Below, piece by piece: positions 23,831 through 33,148 of a DNA stretch of 64,000 nucleotides. The stretch is from NCBI GenBank assembly GCA_910588225.1, contig CAJUQT010000011.1:28407-92406 (forward strand), given 5' to 3'. This DNA is from an uncultured Acetatifactor sp. Lineage in GTDB: Bacteria; Bacillota; Clostridia; Lachnospirales; Lachnospiraceae. The notes beneath the pieces are model-generated. The model had not been told where the DNA came from, searched no databases, and worked only from the letters and a program-made list of their open reading frames with translations. The stretch's first letter is position 1; each line of letters opens with the position of its first letter. The translations under genes were made by a program, and so were the position numbers.

Positions 23831-24049
23831 ATGTTTGAGTTTTTTGACAGTATCATCAACCTGATTCAGGTGATTGTAAAGTTTGTCGGGGCCTTCGTGG
23901 AAAAGTTTATTTACATGTTTACGCTCATCGGCTCCGGCGCCGTTGCGGTGGTTCAGGTCTATGTTTTCCTGCCTGATATCGTAAAGGCTGTTGCCGCTGC
24001 TATTGTGGCCTATGCTGTTATTGTTAATTTGCTGAATAGAGGAGGATAA
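23831..24049 (+). CDS. 72-residue membrane protein, copy 2
   Basis: Identical to 15704-15922. Confidence 0.6.
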   Translation: MFEFFDSIINLIQVIVKFVGAFVEKFIYMFTLIGSGAVAVVQVYVFLPDIVKAVAAAIVAYAVIVNLLNRGG

Positions 24050-24051
24050 TC

Positions 24052-24207
24052 ATGCTTGCATTTTTTAATGAGATCCTTCAGTGTTACAAGCTTCTGGTTG
24101 ATTTTCTGTTTGCTTACAAGTTAGCCGGGGTGCCTGTTGGTTATATCATAACAGCCTGCTTTATTTTCTGTATTGTAGTTCGGTATATTTTGGGAGGTAT
24201 TAAGTGA
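24052..24207 (+). CDS. 51-residue membrane protein, copy 2
   Basis: Identical to 15925-16080; stop overlaps the next start. Confidence 0.55.
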   Translation: MLAFFNEILQCYKLLVDFLFAYKLAGVPVGYIITACFIFCIVVRYILGGIK

Positions 24208-25037
24208 TGGATGAATCTATGGAAATGGTTCCCAGCGAAAATATTCCTGCTGAAGAATCTGAAAGTGAGGTTTCTGGAAATGAATTATTACAGCCGGAGG
24301 CAGAACCGCCGCAGGAAACACATTATCCTGTTTTTTCCCTTTCGCCTGACGGTGAGATTATTTCGGATACTCCGGAAACTGCTGAGGATGAGTCTTCGGC
24401 TCCCGGCGCGGATGAGCTGCCGTCTGCTATACAGCCGACACCTTCCCCTTATGCTGTACAGGTTAATGAGGGTGATTATCTCGTGATACCCGGCAGTAAT
24501 GGGAATCCTACTGTCATTATGCAGCAGCCGCAACAGGAGCCGGAAGAGGATCCGCTGGATGCTTACGCTGAACAGATTGATTCCATACAGTCTGACATTG
24601 CCTATCTTGCATCTGTCCAGGCATCCAACTATGGATACCTGGGTTCGCAGGCTCTGGATACTTTTGACAGGGTTGTCCAGCAGAACTCCTACCGTTATTA
24701 TTGTGCTTTCCGGGATGGTTCTGACACTTATAATGGTGTGCTTTATTTATCTGACCACATTTCCCGGTCCGGCAGTACCGTAACCATGGAAGATGCGCTG
24801 CAGGTGAGAGTTTACCGTACATACAGCGGAAATACCTACTATTACTACTACTCTTCTGCCGGTGCCGGTGATGTGGCTGTGAATTTATCCGGAAATCTGA
24901 TGTACTATACCAATACTGCAGATAATTACCCGACTCTGGGCGGTATCTCTGTACCTTACCGCTATCCCTCCTGGGTGATGCTGGTATTGTTTGTGGGCCT
25001 TCTGGCCGCATTTTTCGCATGGAGGAAACGATCATGA
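24207..25037 (+). CDS. Acidic membrane-anchored inovirus protein, copy 2
   Basis: Identical to 16080-16910 (276 residues). Confidence 0.6.
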   Translation: MDESMEMVPSENIPAEESESEVSGNELLQPEAEPPQETHYPVFSLSPDGEIISDTPETAEDESSAPGADELPSAIQPTPSPYAVQVNEGDYLVIPGSNGNPTVIMQQPQQEPEEDPLDAYAEQIDSIQSDIAYLASVQASNYGYLGSQALDTFDRVVQQNSYRYYCAFRDGSDTYNGVLYLSDHISRSGSTVTMEDALQVRVYRTYSGNTYYYYYSSAGAGDVAVNLSGNLMYYTNTADNYPTLGGISVPYRYPSWVMLVLFVGLLAAFFAWRKRS

Positions 25038-25192
25038 TACAGACATTAAGCGATTTAATCGGCCTTGACCTTTCGGCCTGTAATCAGGATTTAGTATTAA
25101 TTATAGCGGCCATGTTTTTGTTGCTGGTGATTTCTTTTCTGTATGATATCGGTATCATGCTTTTCGGATACATAGGAGGAAAACGCCGATGA
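25034..25192 (+). CDS. 52-residue membrane protein, copy 2
   Basis: Identical to 16907-17065. Confidence 0.55.
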   Translation: MIQTLSDLIGLDLSACNQDLVLIIAAMFLLLVISFLYDIGIMLFGYIGGKRR

Positions 25193-25344
25193 TTGAGGTG
25201 ATGCAGACTTTAATCTCCTGGCTGACTATGTTGTTAAATATGTTTTTGGCGGATGGTGGATATATTGGCCTGGCTGTTGTTTGCTTCCCCATACTTGCTC
25301 TGCTGGTAAAGGCGGTCCGCTCTCTGGCATCGAAAAAGAACTGA
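25189..25344 (+). CDS. 51-residue membrane protein, copy 2
   Basis: Identical to 17062-17217. Confidence 0.55.
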   Translation: MIEVMQTLISWLTMLLNMFLADGGYIGLAVVCFPILALLVKAVRSLASKKN

Positions 25345-25399
25345 CTGGTATGCCTTAAGGCTTATCATACAATTATTTTAAAGAAGGAGGTAACTTTTT

Positions 25400-25648
25400 A
25401 TGCTGTTTATGAATGTTGCTGCAAAGTATTATCCGTATGTTATCGCTTCCGGCGGTAGCACCTCTGGAAATACTTCCATGAGTAATGTGCTTTCCATGGC
25501 CTCTGAGCTCATGTCATGGGTTATTACTCAAATGGCTGCGATTCTCACTTTTATTACCGGCAATACGCTGATTCTCGTATTTTTTATTATGACCATCTGC
25601 GGTTTTGCTGTGGGATTTCTTATGAGAATCTGGCGTTCTGTGGGATAA
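25400..25648 (+). CDS. Candidate major coat protein, copy 2
   Basis: Identical to 17273-17521, with the same strong ribosome site. Confidence 0.6.
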   Translation: MLFMNVAAKYYPYVIASGGSTSGNTSMSNVLSMASELMSWVITQMAAILTFITGNTLILVFFIMTICGFAVGFLMRIWRSVG

Positions 25649-25655
25649 GACCCAA

Positions 25656-25690
25656 AAGCCCTGCGGAAAGCGCAGGCTTCCGCAGGGCTT
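25656..25690 (+). terminator. Attenuating hairpin after the coat gene, copy 2
   Basis: Same 13-bp stem without T-run as 17529-17563. Confidence 0.6.
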
Positions 25691-25709
25691 ACATGGAGGA
25701 TACACTGGC

Positions 25710-25865
25710 ATGAATTTATATGATTTCACTGTGAAATTACTCAGTTTGTTTTTGATTCCCTTTCAGGCTGCATTTATGGAATCTGTTTTCGGTTCTGTAT
25801 TTTTATTTTTGATTGTTGCTTCTCCAGTGCTTCTTTTTCTTAAGCTCTGGCGTTATTTAAGATAA
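25710..25865 (+). CDS. 51-residue membrane protein upstream of Zot, copy 2
   Basis: Identical to 17583-17738. Confidence 0.5.
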   Translation: MNLYDFTVKLLSLFLIPFQAAFMESVFGSVFLFLIVASPVLLFLKLWRYLR

Positions 25866-25880
25866 TTTTGGAGGTTACAT

Positions 25881-26675
25881 ATGTATGTACTGCTCTTCGC
25901 TTTCTGGTTTTTGATGATATTTTGTATGTACTTCAGCTTTAAGTACCGCAATCCTTATAGATTAATTATGGTGTTCGGAAAAAAGGGTTCCGGTAAGACC
26001 ACATTTCTGACGAAGACCGCAGTAAATGCCATGCGTAAAGGTAAGGCTGTCTACTCCACTGTGGAAGTACCCGGCGCGGTTCTGTTTGATGTTCAGAACA
26101 TAGGTCTGTACACGTTTCCTCCTGAATCGGTGGTTTTGATAGATGAGGTTGGAATGATCTGGGATAACCGCAACTATAAGAATTTCAGGACTGATGTCCG
26201 TGATTATTTCAAGCTCCAGCGCCAGTACCGCAACACGGTTTATCTTTTCAGTCAGACTTTTGATGTTGATGTGAAGCTTCGGAATCTTACCGATGCCATG
26301 TACCTGTGCAAGTGCCATATGGGATTTTTGAGCATTGCTCGGAAAATTAAAAGGGACATTGTAATTGTCAGCCCTCAGGGTGACAGTGAGGCCCGGATTG
26401 CTGATAACCTTGAATTCGAACCTTTTATTTTTGCCCTCTTTGGTGCAAAGTCTGTGATTTTTACTTTCATTCCTAACTGGGCTAAATATTTTAAAAGCTT
26501 TAATCCAAAACCACTGCCGCTTATGGAAGGCTCCCTTTGTCCGTCGCTTTTGAAATCTGAGCGTTCCCGGAAATGGTTTTCCTGGCGGATGCCGTTCTTT
26601 ATGTTTTTACAGGACCTTTTTGATTTTGATAACATAGATCCGCTGCTGTGGTGGTATCTTTCATCTATAAATTAG
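25881..26675 (+). CDS. Zot-like assembly ATPase, copy 2
   Basis: Identical to 17754-18548, including GKKGSGKTT and VVLIDE. Confidence 0.9.
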   Translation: MYVLLFAFWFLMIFCMYFSFKYRNPYRLIMVFGKKGSGKTTFLTKTAVNAMRKGKAVYSTVEVPGAVLFDVQNIGLYTFPPESVVLIDEVGMIWDNRNYKNFRTDVRDYFKLQRQYRNTVYLFSQTFDVDVKLRNLTDAMYLCKCHMGFLSIARKIKRDIVIVSPQGDSEARIADNLEFEPFIFALFGAKSVIFTFIPNWAKYFKSFNPKPLPLMEGSLCPSLLKSERSRKWFSWRMPFFMFLQDLFDFDNIDPLLWWYLSSIN

Positions 26676-26693
26676 CTTTCAGGGGGTGTTTTT

Positions 26694-27758
26694 ATGGCTT
26701 CTCGTGATAAATCCGGCCGCTCTTACGGTACCGGCCGTACCCGTAACTATGCAACTGTTGTTTACCAGGAATCCGCACCTGCCGACTGGCAGGCTGTTCT
26801 TGAAGAATGTTTCATTTCTGCTTTTATATCTCCCTATCATGACAAGGATAAGAATCCGGATGGAGAAGACAAAAAGCCTCATTGGCATGTGATGATCATG
26901 TTTGATACGGTCAAAACCAAAGAGCAGGCGAAAGAAATCTTTGATAAAATCGGTGGAGTTGGTTGTGAAGTCGTTAACTCTATGCGTGGTTATGCCCGGT
27001 ATTTGTGTCATCTGGATAATCCTGATAAGTATCAGTATGACAGGAAGGATGTTATCTGTCTTTCTGGTTCTGATTATGAAAATGTAATTGGTCTTCCATC
27101 TGATAAATATACTGCTCTTGCTGATATGGTGGATTTTATTGTTGACGGTAATATTTATAGTTATGCTGTTTTTTTGTTTTGGTGTCGTCTAAATCGTCCT
27201 GACTGGTTTAAGGTGCTTTGTGATAGTAGCTCTGCTTTTATAGAGCGTTTTATACGGAGTAGGTATTATGACCGTAAAGAGTCTATATCCGGTGCTATTG
27301 GTTTAATGCAGGAGGATAATTTTGTTAATTATGCTCCTCTCTTCCGCCTTCTTGGCGAGCGTAAATTAAAGAGATCTGATTTGCTTGATGTTATATCTCG
27401 TAAAACATTTAATAAATTGACTAAAGGTTATCCCGTTGACCTCAAGACCATTAATAAAATATGTGATTTTTTACAGTGTCAGCCTGGTGATGTGATGGAG
27501 TTTGATAAAAAGATGGAGTCAGCTCCGGAGGAACCAGCAGATCCGGTCGGGCATTCGGTGGATGATTCTGTAGAACCTGCAGGTACAACGTTAATGGAAG
27601 GCGATGTTGAAGCCGAAGCTGTATTTGTGGAGCCGCCTGTTCTTCCAAAGGCAGAACGTCAGGTTCCGGCCGTAAAAGGCAACCGGTATTCCCGCCGGTA
27701 TTATAAAAAGGTAAAAGGTCTCGGCGGTGGTGGCAGTGTGCAGCTTTCCCCTCCCTGA
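26694..27758 (+). CDS. Rep_2-type initiator with HTH, copy 2
   Basis: Identical to 18567-19631 (HUH motif HWH, C-terminal HTH). Confidence 0.88.
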   Translation: MASRDKSGRSYGTGRTRNYATVVYQESAPADWQAVLEECFISAFISPYHDKDKNPDGEDKKPHWHVMIMFDTVKTKEQAKEIFDKIGGVGCEVVNSMRGYARYLCHLDNPDKYQYDRKDVICLSGSDYENVIGLPSDKYTALADMVDFIVDGNIYSYAVFLFWCRLNRPDWFKVLCDSSSAFIERFIRSRYYDRKESISGAIGLMQEDNFVNYAPLFRLLGERKLKRSDLLDVISRKTFNKLTKGYPVDLKTINKICDFLQCQPGDVMEFDKKMESAPEEPADPVGHSVDDSVEPAGTTLMEGDVEAEAVFVEPPVLPKAERQVPAVKGNRYSRRYYKKVKGLGGGGSVQLSPP

Positions 27759-27929
27759 TTTTCTTTACGTGAGCCCTTTTCTCTTGACTTAAACTAATCC
27801 GTCGATATCCGTCATTTGGGTAACGAGCCCATGTTGGCGCCCACAGCGCCGGGCGAGTTCTTCAAATTTGACTGGCACCGACCCTATTCAAGCGCTTTTG
27901 TCCTTTGTATGTAAAGATTGGAGGTTTTT

Positions 27930-28136
27930 ATGCCTAATACAGTAGCTTTTGCCATGCGGAACATGATTTCTCTGTCTTATGATTTTATTTGTTTGCGCTG
28001 TTGTTATGAGGATGGTATTTTTGCTGTTATGCACAATCCCAGTTATTCAGATGCAATGTCCGCTTATGGGGACTATCCACTTGTACGCTCTTTTATTTCT
28101 TATAAGGTGCTTTATATTGATGTGTTTCCTATTTAA
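27930..28136 (+). CDS. Small distal inovirus protein, copy 2
   Basis: Identical to 19803-20009. Confidence 0.55.
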   Translation: MPNTVAFAMRNMISLSYDFICLRCCYEDGIFAVMHNPSYSDAMSAYGDYPLVRSFISYKVLYIDVFPI

Positions 28137-28140
28137 AATA

Positions 28141-28284
28141 AAACTATTCGTTAAACTGATTGTTTCACAAATAGTTTCTATGCGGGCGGACTCCAGACAG
28201 CGGTAAATAATGTCGTCCGCCCAGAAACTACCGCTCCTGCTCCTCTCACGCTTTCGTGAAACATGACAAGTTTAACGAATAGTT
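28141..28284 (+). other. attP-like fold and right attachment junction
   Basis: Inverted arm at 28141-28157 and att core at 28265-28284. To the right the host sequence AAACTTGTCTTTC begins, which makes the core part of the palindrome GACAAGTTTA...TAAACTTGTC. The 28 bases from 28269 read AGTTTAACGAA-TAGTTA-AACTTGTCTTT; the first block resembles the XerD-side arm of Firmicute dif sites (AGTTTACATAA in that orientation). Confidence 0.55.
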
Positions 28285-28299
28285 AAACTTGTCTTTCAA

Positions 28300-29604
28300 T
28301 TAATTCGATTTTGTCGCTTGTTCTTCTGTATCAACATTTGTATCAACATTTTCACAGGATTCATCCATGTCCCAGGGTATTTTTCCTTCCTTTTCTCCCC
28401 GGTATCCCTGTATACTCACATTCCGAAATCTAACATTGCGGGCATTGCGCATGTAAATCCGTTCCTTGCTCATGGGTTCCAGATCCTCCATCATTCCCGG
28501 ATATCCGGGCTCTGCGTCGCGGCACATGCGGATACTGCAGTCCGTCATGCTGACATTTTCCACCGGCATTTCCGGCAGTCCGTAGAAAAATCCTGCCGCC
28601 GACCGCGCGTCGGTCACCATACAGTTCTGTATCTGAATATTACGAATCACCGGGGTTCCTTCCGTGACTTTATGGGCGAATTTGTCCTTGTAGGTTCCTC
28701 CGTTCATGCCGCAGCGATAAAACATGTTGAACACAAAGGGACACAGTACCCTGTCCATTATTATATTGGAGATCAGGATACTTTCCATTGAACCGCCTCT
28801 GCCTCGTCTGGTCTTCACCCGGATCCCTCTGTCCGTATCCTGAAATACACAGTTCGTAATGACCACATTGCGAACGCCGCCGCTCATTTCGCTTCCGATT
28901 ACCACCCCTCCGTGGCCGTGGATCATATTGCAGTTTGTAATTGTGATGTTCTCGCAGGGACGTCTGTCCGGTGTCTCCTCCGTTCCTGATTTCAAGGTAA
29001 TGCAGTCGTCCCCCACGTCCACAAGGCAGTCCGCAATACGCACATTGCTGCAGCCATCTGGATTAATGCCGTCCGTGTTGGGAGAATTTTGGGGATTCCG
29101 AATGGTGACGCCCCTGATCTCCACATCATCACAATATAGCGGATGCAGGGTCCACACAGGAGAGCAGGTCATCTTTACGTCAAGCACCTTCACCCTGCGG
29201 CAATGCTCAAAGCACACAAGGTAAGGCCGTCCCGCAGGCAGTTTCCCCTGGTTTTTCCACCAGTATTCTCCCTGACCATTCAGGACTCCCTGACCGCATA
29301 GCGTCACGTTTTCTGCATTCTTTGCATAGATGCAGGGCATGTATAAGTCGGTGCGCTTCCCCTCATATTCTGTGCCAATCACTCGATATCCCCCACAGTC
29401 CTGCTTAAAAAGAAGCTCTGCTCCGGCCTCCAGATGCAGTGTGACATTGCTTTTCAGCTCTATGGAATAAGTTTCATACTTTCCGGGTGTCACTGCAAGG
29501 GTTCCTCCCCCTTCCCGCTCCAAATGTGCCATTGCCTGCTCAAAGGCTCCCGTCCAGCCTCTTTCCTCATTGTAGTATTCCTCAAATTCTCTGATCTTTA
29601 CCAT
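28300..29604 (-). CDS. GH28 polygalacturonase-family glycoside hydrolase
   Basis: 434 residues from MVKIREFEEYY, chosen because ACAGGAGGTGCAGG precedes it. The right-handed beta-helix signature is complete: NTDG (176-179), GDD (198-200), GHGG (230-233) and IRVK (261-264), the catalytic aspartates and binding Arg-Lys of GH28. No signal peptide is present, so it should act in the cytoplasm on imported oligosaccharides, as in other gut Clostridia with transporter-linked GH28 genes. It is the last gene of the minus-strand carbohydrate locus and ends 15 bases from the phage array. Confidence 0.9.
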   Translation of the reverse strand: MVKIREFEEYYNEERGWTGAFEQAMAHLEREGGGTLAVTPGKYETYSIELKSNVTLHLEAGAELLFKQDCGGYRVIGTEYEGKRTDLYMPCIYAKNAENVTLCGQGVLNGQGEYWWKNQGKLPAGRPYLVCFEHCRRVKVLDVKMTCSPVWTLHPLYCDDVEIRGVTIRNPQNSPNTDGINPDGCSNVRIADCLVDVGDDCITLKSGTEETPDRRPCENITITNCNMIHGHGGVVIGSEMSGGVRNVVITNCVFQDTDRGIRVKTRRGRGGSMESILISNIIMDRVLCPFVFNMFYRCGMNGGTYKDKFAHKVTEGTPVIRNIQIQNCMVTDARSAAGFFYGLPEMPVENVSMTDCSIRMCRDAEPGYPGMMEDLEPMSKERIYMRNARNVRFRNVSIQGYRGEKEGKIPWDMDESCENVDTNVDTEEQATKSN

Positions 29605-29671
29605 CCTGCACCTCCTGTCCCCTGCTTGCCAAGGATTCTGATCTTTATCATTCTGCTGTCTTCCTGTCCCC
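29591..29671 (-). repeat. Duplicated translation-start region with 17-codon upstream ORF
   Basis: The segment GGGGACAGGA...ATGrTAAAGATCAG occurs twice, at 29622-29591 (true GH28 start) and 29671-29638. The upstream copy opens a frame MIKIRILGKQGTGGAGW whose stop (TAA) overlaps the GH28 ATG. It is either a recent slippage duplication or a coupling leader peptide. Confidence 0.6.
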
Positions 29672-29813
29672 AAAGGATTCCCTCATTCGCGGGATATCGT
29701 ACCTGATTATAATTCCCCTTCCCCCTCTTCTTTCCCCAAAAGACTCCCTGTCTCTATTATTCGCTTCCCCTTTGTCTTAAACACTTCCTTCTTCCCGCTT
29801 ACGAAGAAGGCTC

Positions 29814-31907
29814 TCACGCAAAAGACTCCCAATACCGGAATTTCAGGGCGCTGCTCATCACCTGCGCCGTAATCCAGGATGGATTCCACACCTGCATGCC
29901 TCCTCTATAGTGCTCTAAGTACTTCAGAACAGCAGGATATCGTACCTGAAAATAGTTTGTCTGGTAATACTGCTCTCCCTGTTCCCCAATTACGGTATAT
30001 CCCCATTCCCCTTCCCGGGTGGCAATCCCCTGTGTCATGGCGCCACTGACGACCCGGGCCATCTGCGTCAGACGATCGTCCTTTGTCAGCTTCCCGAACC
30101 GATACAGCTCGTAGGTGGGAAAGAAGACATCCAAATGATGATTCTGGACGCTTACTCCCGGCCAGCCCGTAGTATGGAAAGCTTTCTCCGCACAGGGTGT
30201 TCCCGGTCTGAATCCCGTATTCCAATGATACACAAAGGTCAGTATCCAGTCCGCCGCAAGCTTTCCCCATTCCCGGAAGCATTCCCTTCCAGTCAGTTCA
30301 TACAGCTTCGCGGCCGTTACAAAAAAGTATAGTCCCGCTTCTTTATCTTCGCACCGGGCGTCCATTGTGGCATGGGCAAACGGAATCTCAAATGTATCCA
30401 TATGACAGGATGCGTATTTCTCATACTCCTCACAGGCGAAGGCAAGATAGGCTTCCTTCTCACCGAAATACTCTGCCGCCGCGGCAAGGCTCAGCACACA
30501 GGACATTCCTCCTGCGTTGATCTCATGGCTTTCCGGCTTTCCCTCCGATGTCCAGGCCAGAGGATACAGTCCCTTATCTGTCCGGCTCTCCTTCCTCATC
30601 AGAAAGGCGCAGGCTCTCCGCACTGTCTCTTCCCACTCCCTGGGAATTTCGATTCCATGTGAACGAAGCAGCAGCATCACCTCCAGACTGTCGGCAATAC
30701 TCTCACCCTGTATCCGCGAGGACAGAGAAGCGTCTTCCTCGTTCCAGACACTTCTGAACTCTCCGGCATCAATCATGTAGTATCCTCTCATCAGCCCGGG
30801 AACAGTGACGCTTTCCGCGTTTCTCAGGAAAAAGTCTGTCACCTTCATTCCCCTCTTCAGGCGGAATGTCTCTTTGGTCTCAAGTCCCAGCATACAGTCG
30901 CACCAGGCTAACTTTATAGCCTGTCCTGTCCAGCCATACAGGAAATATTCCGGCCTTCCTGATACATTTCCGAAAGAATTGGCTGCGCCAAAAGTCAGGT
31001 ATCCCGCATACTTTTCCTTTTCCACATACCTGCTGTCCATCACTCTGCATTTATATTCTATCATCTCCTGACAGGAGTGAATCGGTTCCAGCCGGGGCTT
31101 CAGGACGCGATACCCAAAATCCGTGAGATTACGGTACCCTCTTCCTTCTTTTTCCTCCACACCCCAGGCTATATAAAAGGTCTTTTTTAAGGATTCCCCG
31201 GGCGCCAGAGTACGATACCCCTTCATATAGGACAGAGGCGTGCATCTGCCGCCGTAGAACACATCCTTCATGCCGTTGAACATCAGAACACCGCTTGCCG
31301 CTGTGACGCGGATTCCGTTCTCCTCCCTCAGAGCCCCCAGGGACCAGTAGTCTTCGTCCTCCCCAGTTTCCACCCGGGGAAGGGAAAGAAGCGTCAGAAA
31401 AGGATATCCTGTCTCTTCCCTCCACTCTACATTTACGGCAGGAATGGGAAGTCTGTGCTCCTCCACAATAAGCCCCTTCCCGGGCTCATTGCCAATATGA
31501 GGCACAATCCTTTCCGGATCCGCGGAAGGATTGTCATTATATATCATGTGGGGAATGGTTACCTTCTGCTTCGGCTTCCCACAGATTGTCAGGGAAATCC
31601 CTCCTGCAAAACAGGCCAAAGGCTCCTTTCCCATATTCTCAAAACGTACTCTCAGCCTGAGACAGCCGTATCCCTCCGGCACTTTCTCCGGTTTCACCAC
31701 ACGAAGCTCTGCCCTGATCTGCTCCGATGTCATAACCATCGTTTCAGAAATTCCTTCCCAGGACAATACCTTCCATTCCCGCTCCTCCAGCTTCCAGGGT
31801 CTCCCAGTATTGTACCAGAGTATTCGGGCCGGTTCCAGCTCACAAATGGTGTTCCCTTTCCATGTCAGAGGAATTCTGACGGTTCTCATTATACTCTTCT
31901 CTTCCAT
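29814..31907 (-). CDS. Large (alpha/alpha)6-type carbohydrate-locus protein, family unknown
   Basis: 697 residues from MEEKSIMRTVRIPL (GAGGAG before it; a longer frame and an internal ATG at 31889 are alternatives). The first 300 residues look beta-rich (ELRVVKPEKVPEGYGCLRLRVRF; YGGRCTPLSYMKGYRTLAPGESLKKTFYIAWG), like the super-sandwich domain before a helical toroid. The rest is helix pairs with aromatic motifs (NAGGMSCVLSLAAAAEYFGEKEAYL; WPGVSVQNHHLDVFFPTYELYRFG), typical of (alpha/alpha)6 glycosidases or lyases. No signal peptide. It lies between GH28 and pdxA-like genes, so an oligosaccharide-degrading role is inferred. Confidence 0.6.
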   Translation of the reverse strand: MEEKSIMRTVRIPLTWKGNTICELEPARILWYNTGRPWKLEEREWKVLSWEGISETMVMTSEQIRAELRVVKPEKVPEGYGCLRLRVRFENMGKEPLACFAGGISLTICGKPKQKVTIPHMIYNDNPSADPERIVPHIGNEPGKGLIVEEHRLPIPAVNVEWREETGYPFLTLLSLPRVETGEDEDYWSLGALREENGIRVTAASGVLMFNGMKDVFYGGRCTPLSYMKGYRTLAPGESLKKTFYIAWGVEEKEGRGYRNLTDFGYRVLKPRLEPIHSCQEMIEYKCRVMDSRYVEKEKYAGYLTFGAANSFGNVSGRPEYFLYGWTGQAIKLAWCDCMLGLETKETFRLKRGMKVTDFFLRNAESVTVPGLMRGYYMIDAGEFRSVWNEEDASLSSRIQGESIADSLEVMLLLRSHGIEIPREWEETVRRACAFLMRKESRTDKGLYPLAWTSEGKPESHEINAGGMSCVLSLAAAAEYFGEKEAYLAFACEEYEKYASCHMDTFEIPFAHATMDARCEDKEAGLYFFVTAAKLYELTGRECFREWGKLAADWILTFVYHWNTGFRPGTPCAEKAFHTTGWPGVSVQNHHLDVFFPTYELYRFGKLTKDDRLTQMARVVSGAMTQGIATREGEWGYTVIGEQGEQYYQTNYFQVRYPAVLKYLEHYRGGMQVWNPSWITAQVMSSALKFRYWESFA

Positions 31908-32095
31908 TTCTCCTCTGCTCTCCTTTATTCCGCTCCATCCATGTCTGCCGGCATGGCGGGCGTTCTCACTGTCACAAATCATTCTCAGGTATACTTCCTG
32001 CCCAGGTCATTTCCCGCATTTTCTGCACGACAGGCTCCTTCTAAGGTGTCTTCCTTATTCCCGCCTGCCCTGTCTGCCGGCAGAGGCAGGCGAAG

Positions 32096-33148
32096 TCATA
32101 TTTTCCCTGGCCGCCCGGCAAAACGCGCGGCATAGTCGATGGCATTCAACAGGCTCAGCTCGCCGGCCGTTCCCCTGCCCGCCTGATCATAGGCTGTCCC
32201 GTGATCCACGGAGGTACGAATTATGGGAAGTCCCAATGTAATGTTGACTCCCTCCACCGTATCCCATTTCCCCGCTTCCTGATTATACACAAATCCCACC
32301 ACTTTCAGCGGAATATGTCCCTGATCATGATACATGGCCACCACAATGTCATACATGCCTCCCCTTGCCCTGGAAAAAACCGTATCCGGCGGGACAGGCC
32401 CCTCCGCACGGATCCCCTCCCCCATCGCCTGACAGACGGCAGGCACAATCTCATCCAATTCCTCTCTGCCGAAAAGTCCGTTCTCCCCGCAGTGGGGATT
32501 CAGCCCTGCCACGCCGATCCTGGGCGTGGGGATTCCCATGTCCCTGCAAGCCTGATCCGCAATCCGGATCACCTCCAGAACACGCTCTTTTTTTACCCGG
32601 TCACAGGCTTCTCTTAGAGATACGTGAGTGGACACATGCACCACTCGCAGATTCTGATGAACCAACATCATGGTATAGTGCCTTGTTCCCGTAAGATGGG
32701 CATAAATCTCCGTATGCCCTGCAAAATGATGCCCCGCCAGATTCAGGGCCTCCTTGTTCAGAGGATTCGTGACTGTGGCGTCCACCTTTCCTTCCATGGC
32801 CAGCCCGATTATTTTCTCCACATATCCAAAGGCAGCGTTCCCGCCCATGGCGCTGACCTTTCCAATCTCCAGATGCTCCGTGTCCACCAGCTTTTCATTC
32901 AGCACATCTGCCACTCCGTATCGATACTCTCCCTGCGCCGGCTCCCGTATCTCCCGGAATCCAGGCACAGATATCTCCCCCCCTGAAACGCGTTCCACCG
33001 TCTCCGCCGCCTGCTGCAGCACGGACAGATCTCCCACAACAAGAGGGCGGCAGCGCTCATAAACCTCCGGGTGTGCCAGTGCCTTTACCGTGATCTCCGG
33101 ACCGATTCCCGCCGGATCCCCCATGGTAATTCCTATGATCGGTCTCAT
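32096..33148 (-). CDS. PdxA2-type four-carbon acid-sugar phosphate dehydrogenase
   Basis: 350 residues of the PdxA family: GITMGDPAGIGPE at the start, GHHFAGHTEIYAHLTG and YHDQGHIPLKVVGF carry the metal-binding histidines. PdxA proper makes pyridoxine precursor, but the PdxA2 branch oxidises and decarboxylates D-threonate/D-erythronate 4-phosphates to dihydroxyacetone phosphate and is paired with DUF1537 kinases. A DUF1537 gene opens this same locus (44024-45295), so the catabolic role is far more likely than vitamin B6 synthesis. Its start overlaps the aldolase stop by four bases. Confidence 0.85.
   Translation of the reverse strand: MRPIIGITMGDPAGIGPEITVKALAHPEVYERCRPLVVGDLSVLQQAAETVERVSGGEISVPGFREIREPAQGEYRYGVADVLNEKLVDTEHLEIGKVSAMGGNAAFGYVEKIIGLAMEGKVDATVTNPLNKEALNLAGHHFAGHTEIYAHLTGTRHYTMMLVHQNLRVVHVSTHVSLREACDRVKKERVLEVIRIADQACRDMGIPTPRIGVAGLNPHCGENGLFGREELDEIVPAVCQAMGEGIRAEGPVPPDTVFSRARGGMYDIVVAMYHDQGHIPLKVVGFVYNQEAGKWDTVEGVNITLGLPIIRTSVDHGTAYDQAGRGTAGELSLLNAIDYAARFAGRPGKI

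Larger units (their letters stand above)
20138..28264 (+). mobile_element. Inovirus genome, copy 2 (direct tandem repeat)
   Basis: Every gene and site of copy 1 recurs 8,127 bases further on with the same protein products; no difference was noticed. The two copies share the att core at 20138-20157. A direct tandem array is the configuration in which integrated filamentous phages such as CTXphi yield circular single-stranded genomes by replication from one origin to the next. Confidence 0.9.

Noticed and set aside
32096..33148. PdxA as a vitamin B6 biosynthesis gene
   Set aside because: No other pyridoxine genes are nearby and a DUF1537 kinase is in the same locus, which fits the catabolic PdxA2 branch.
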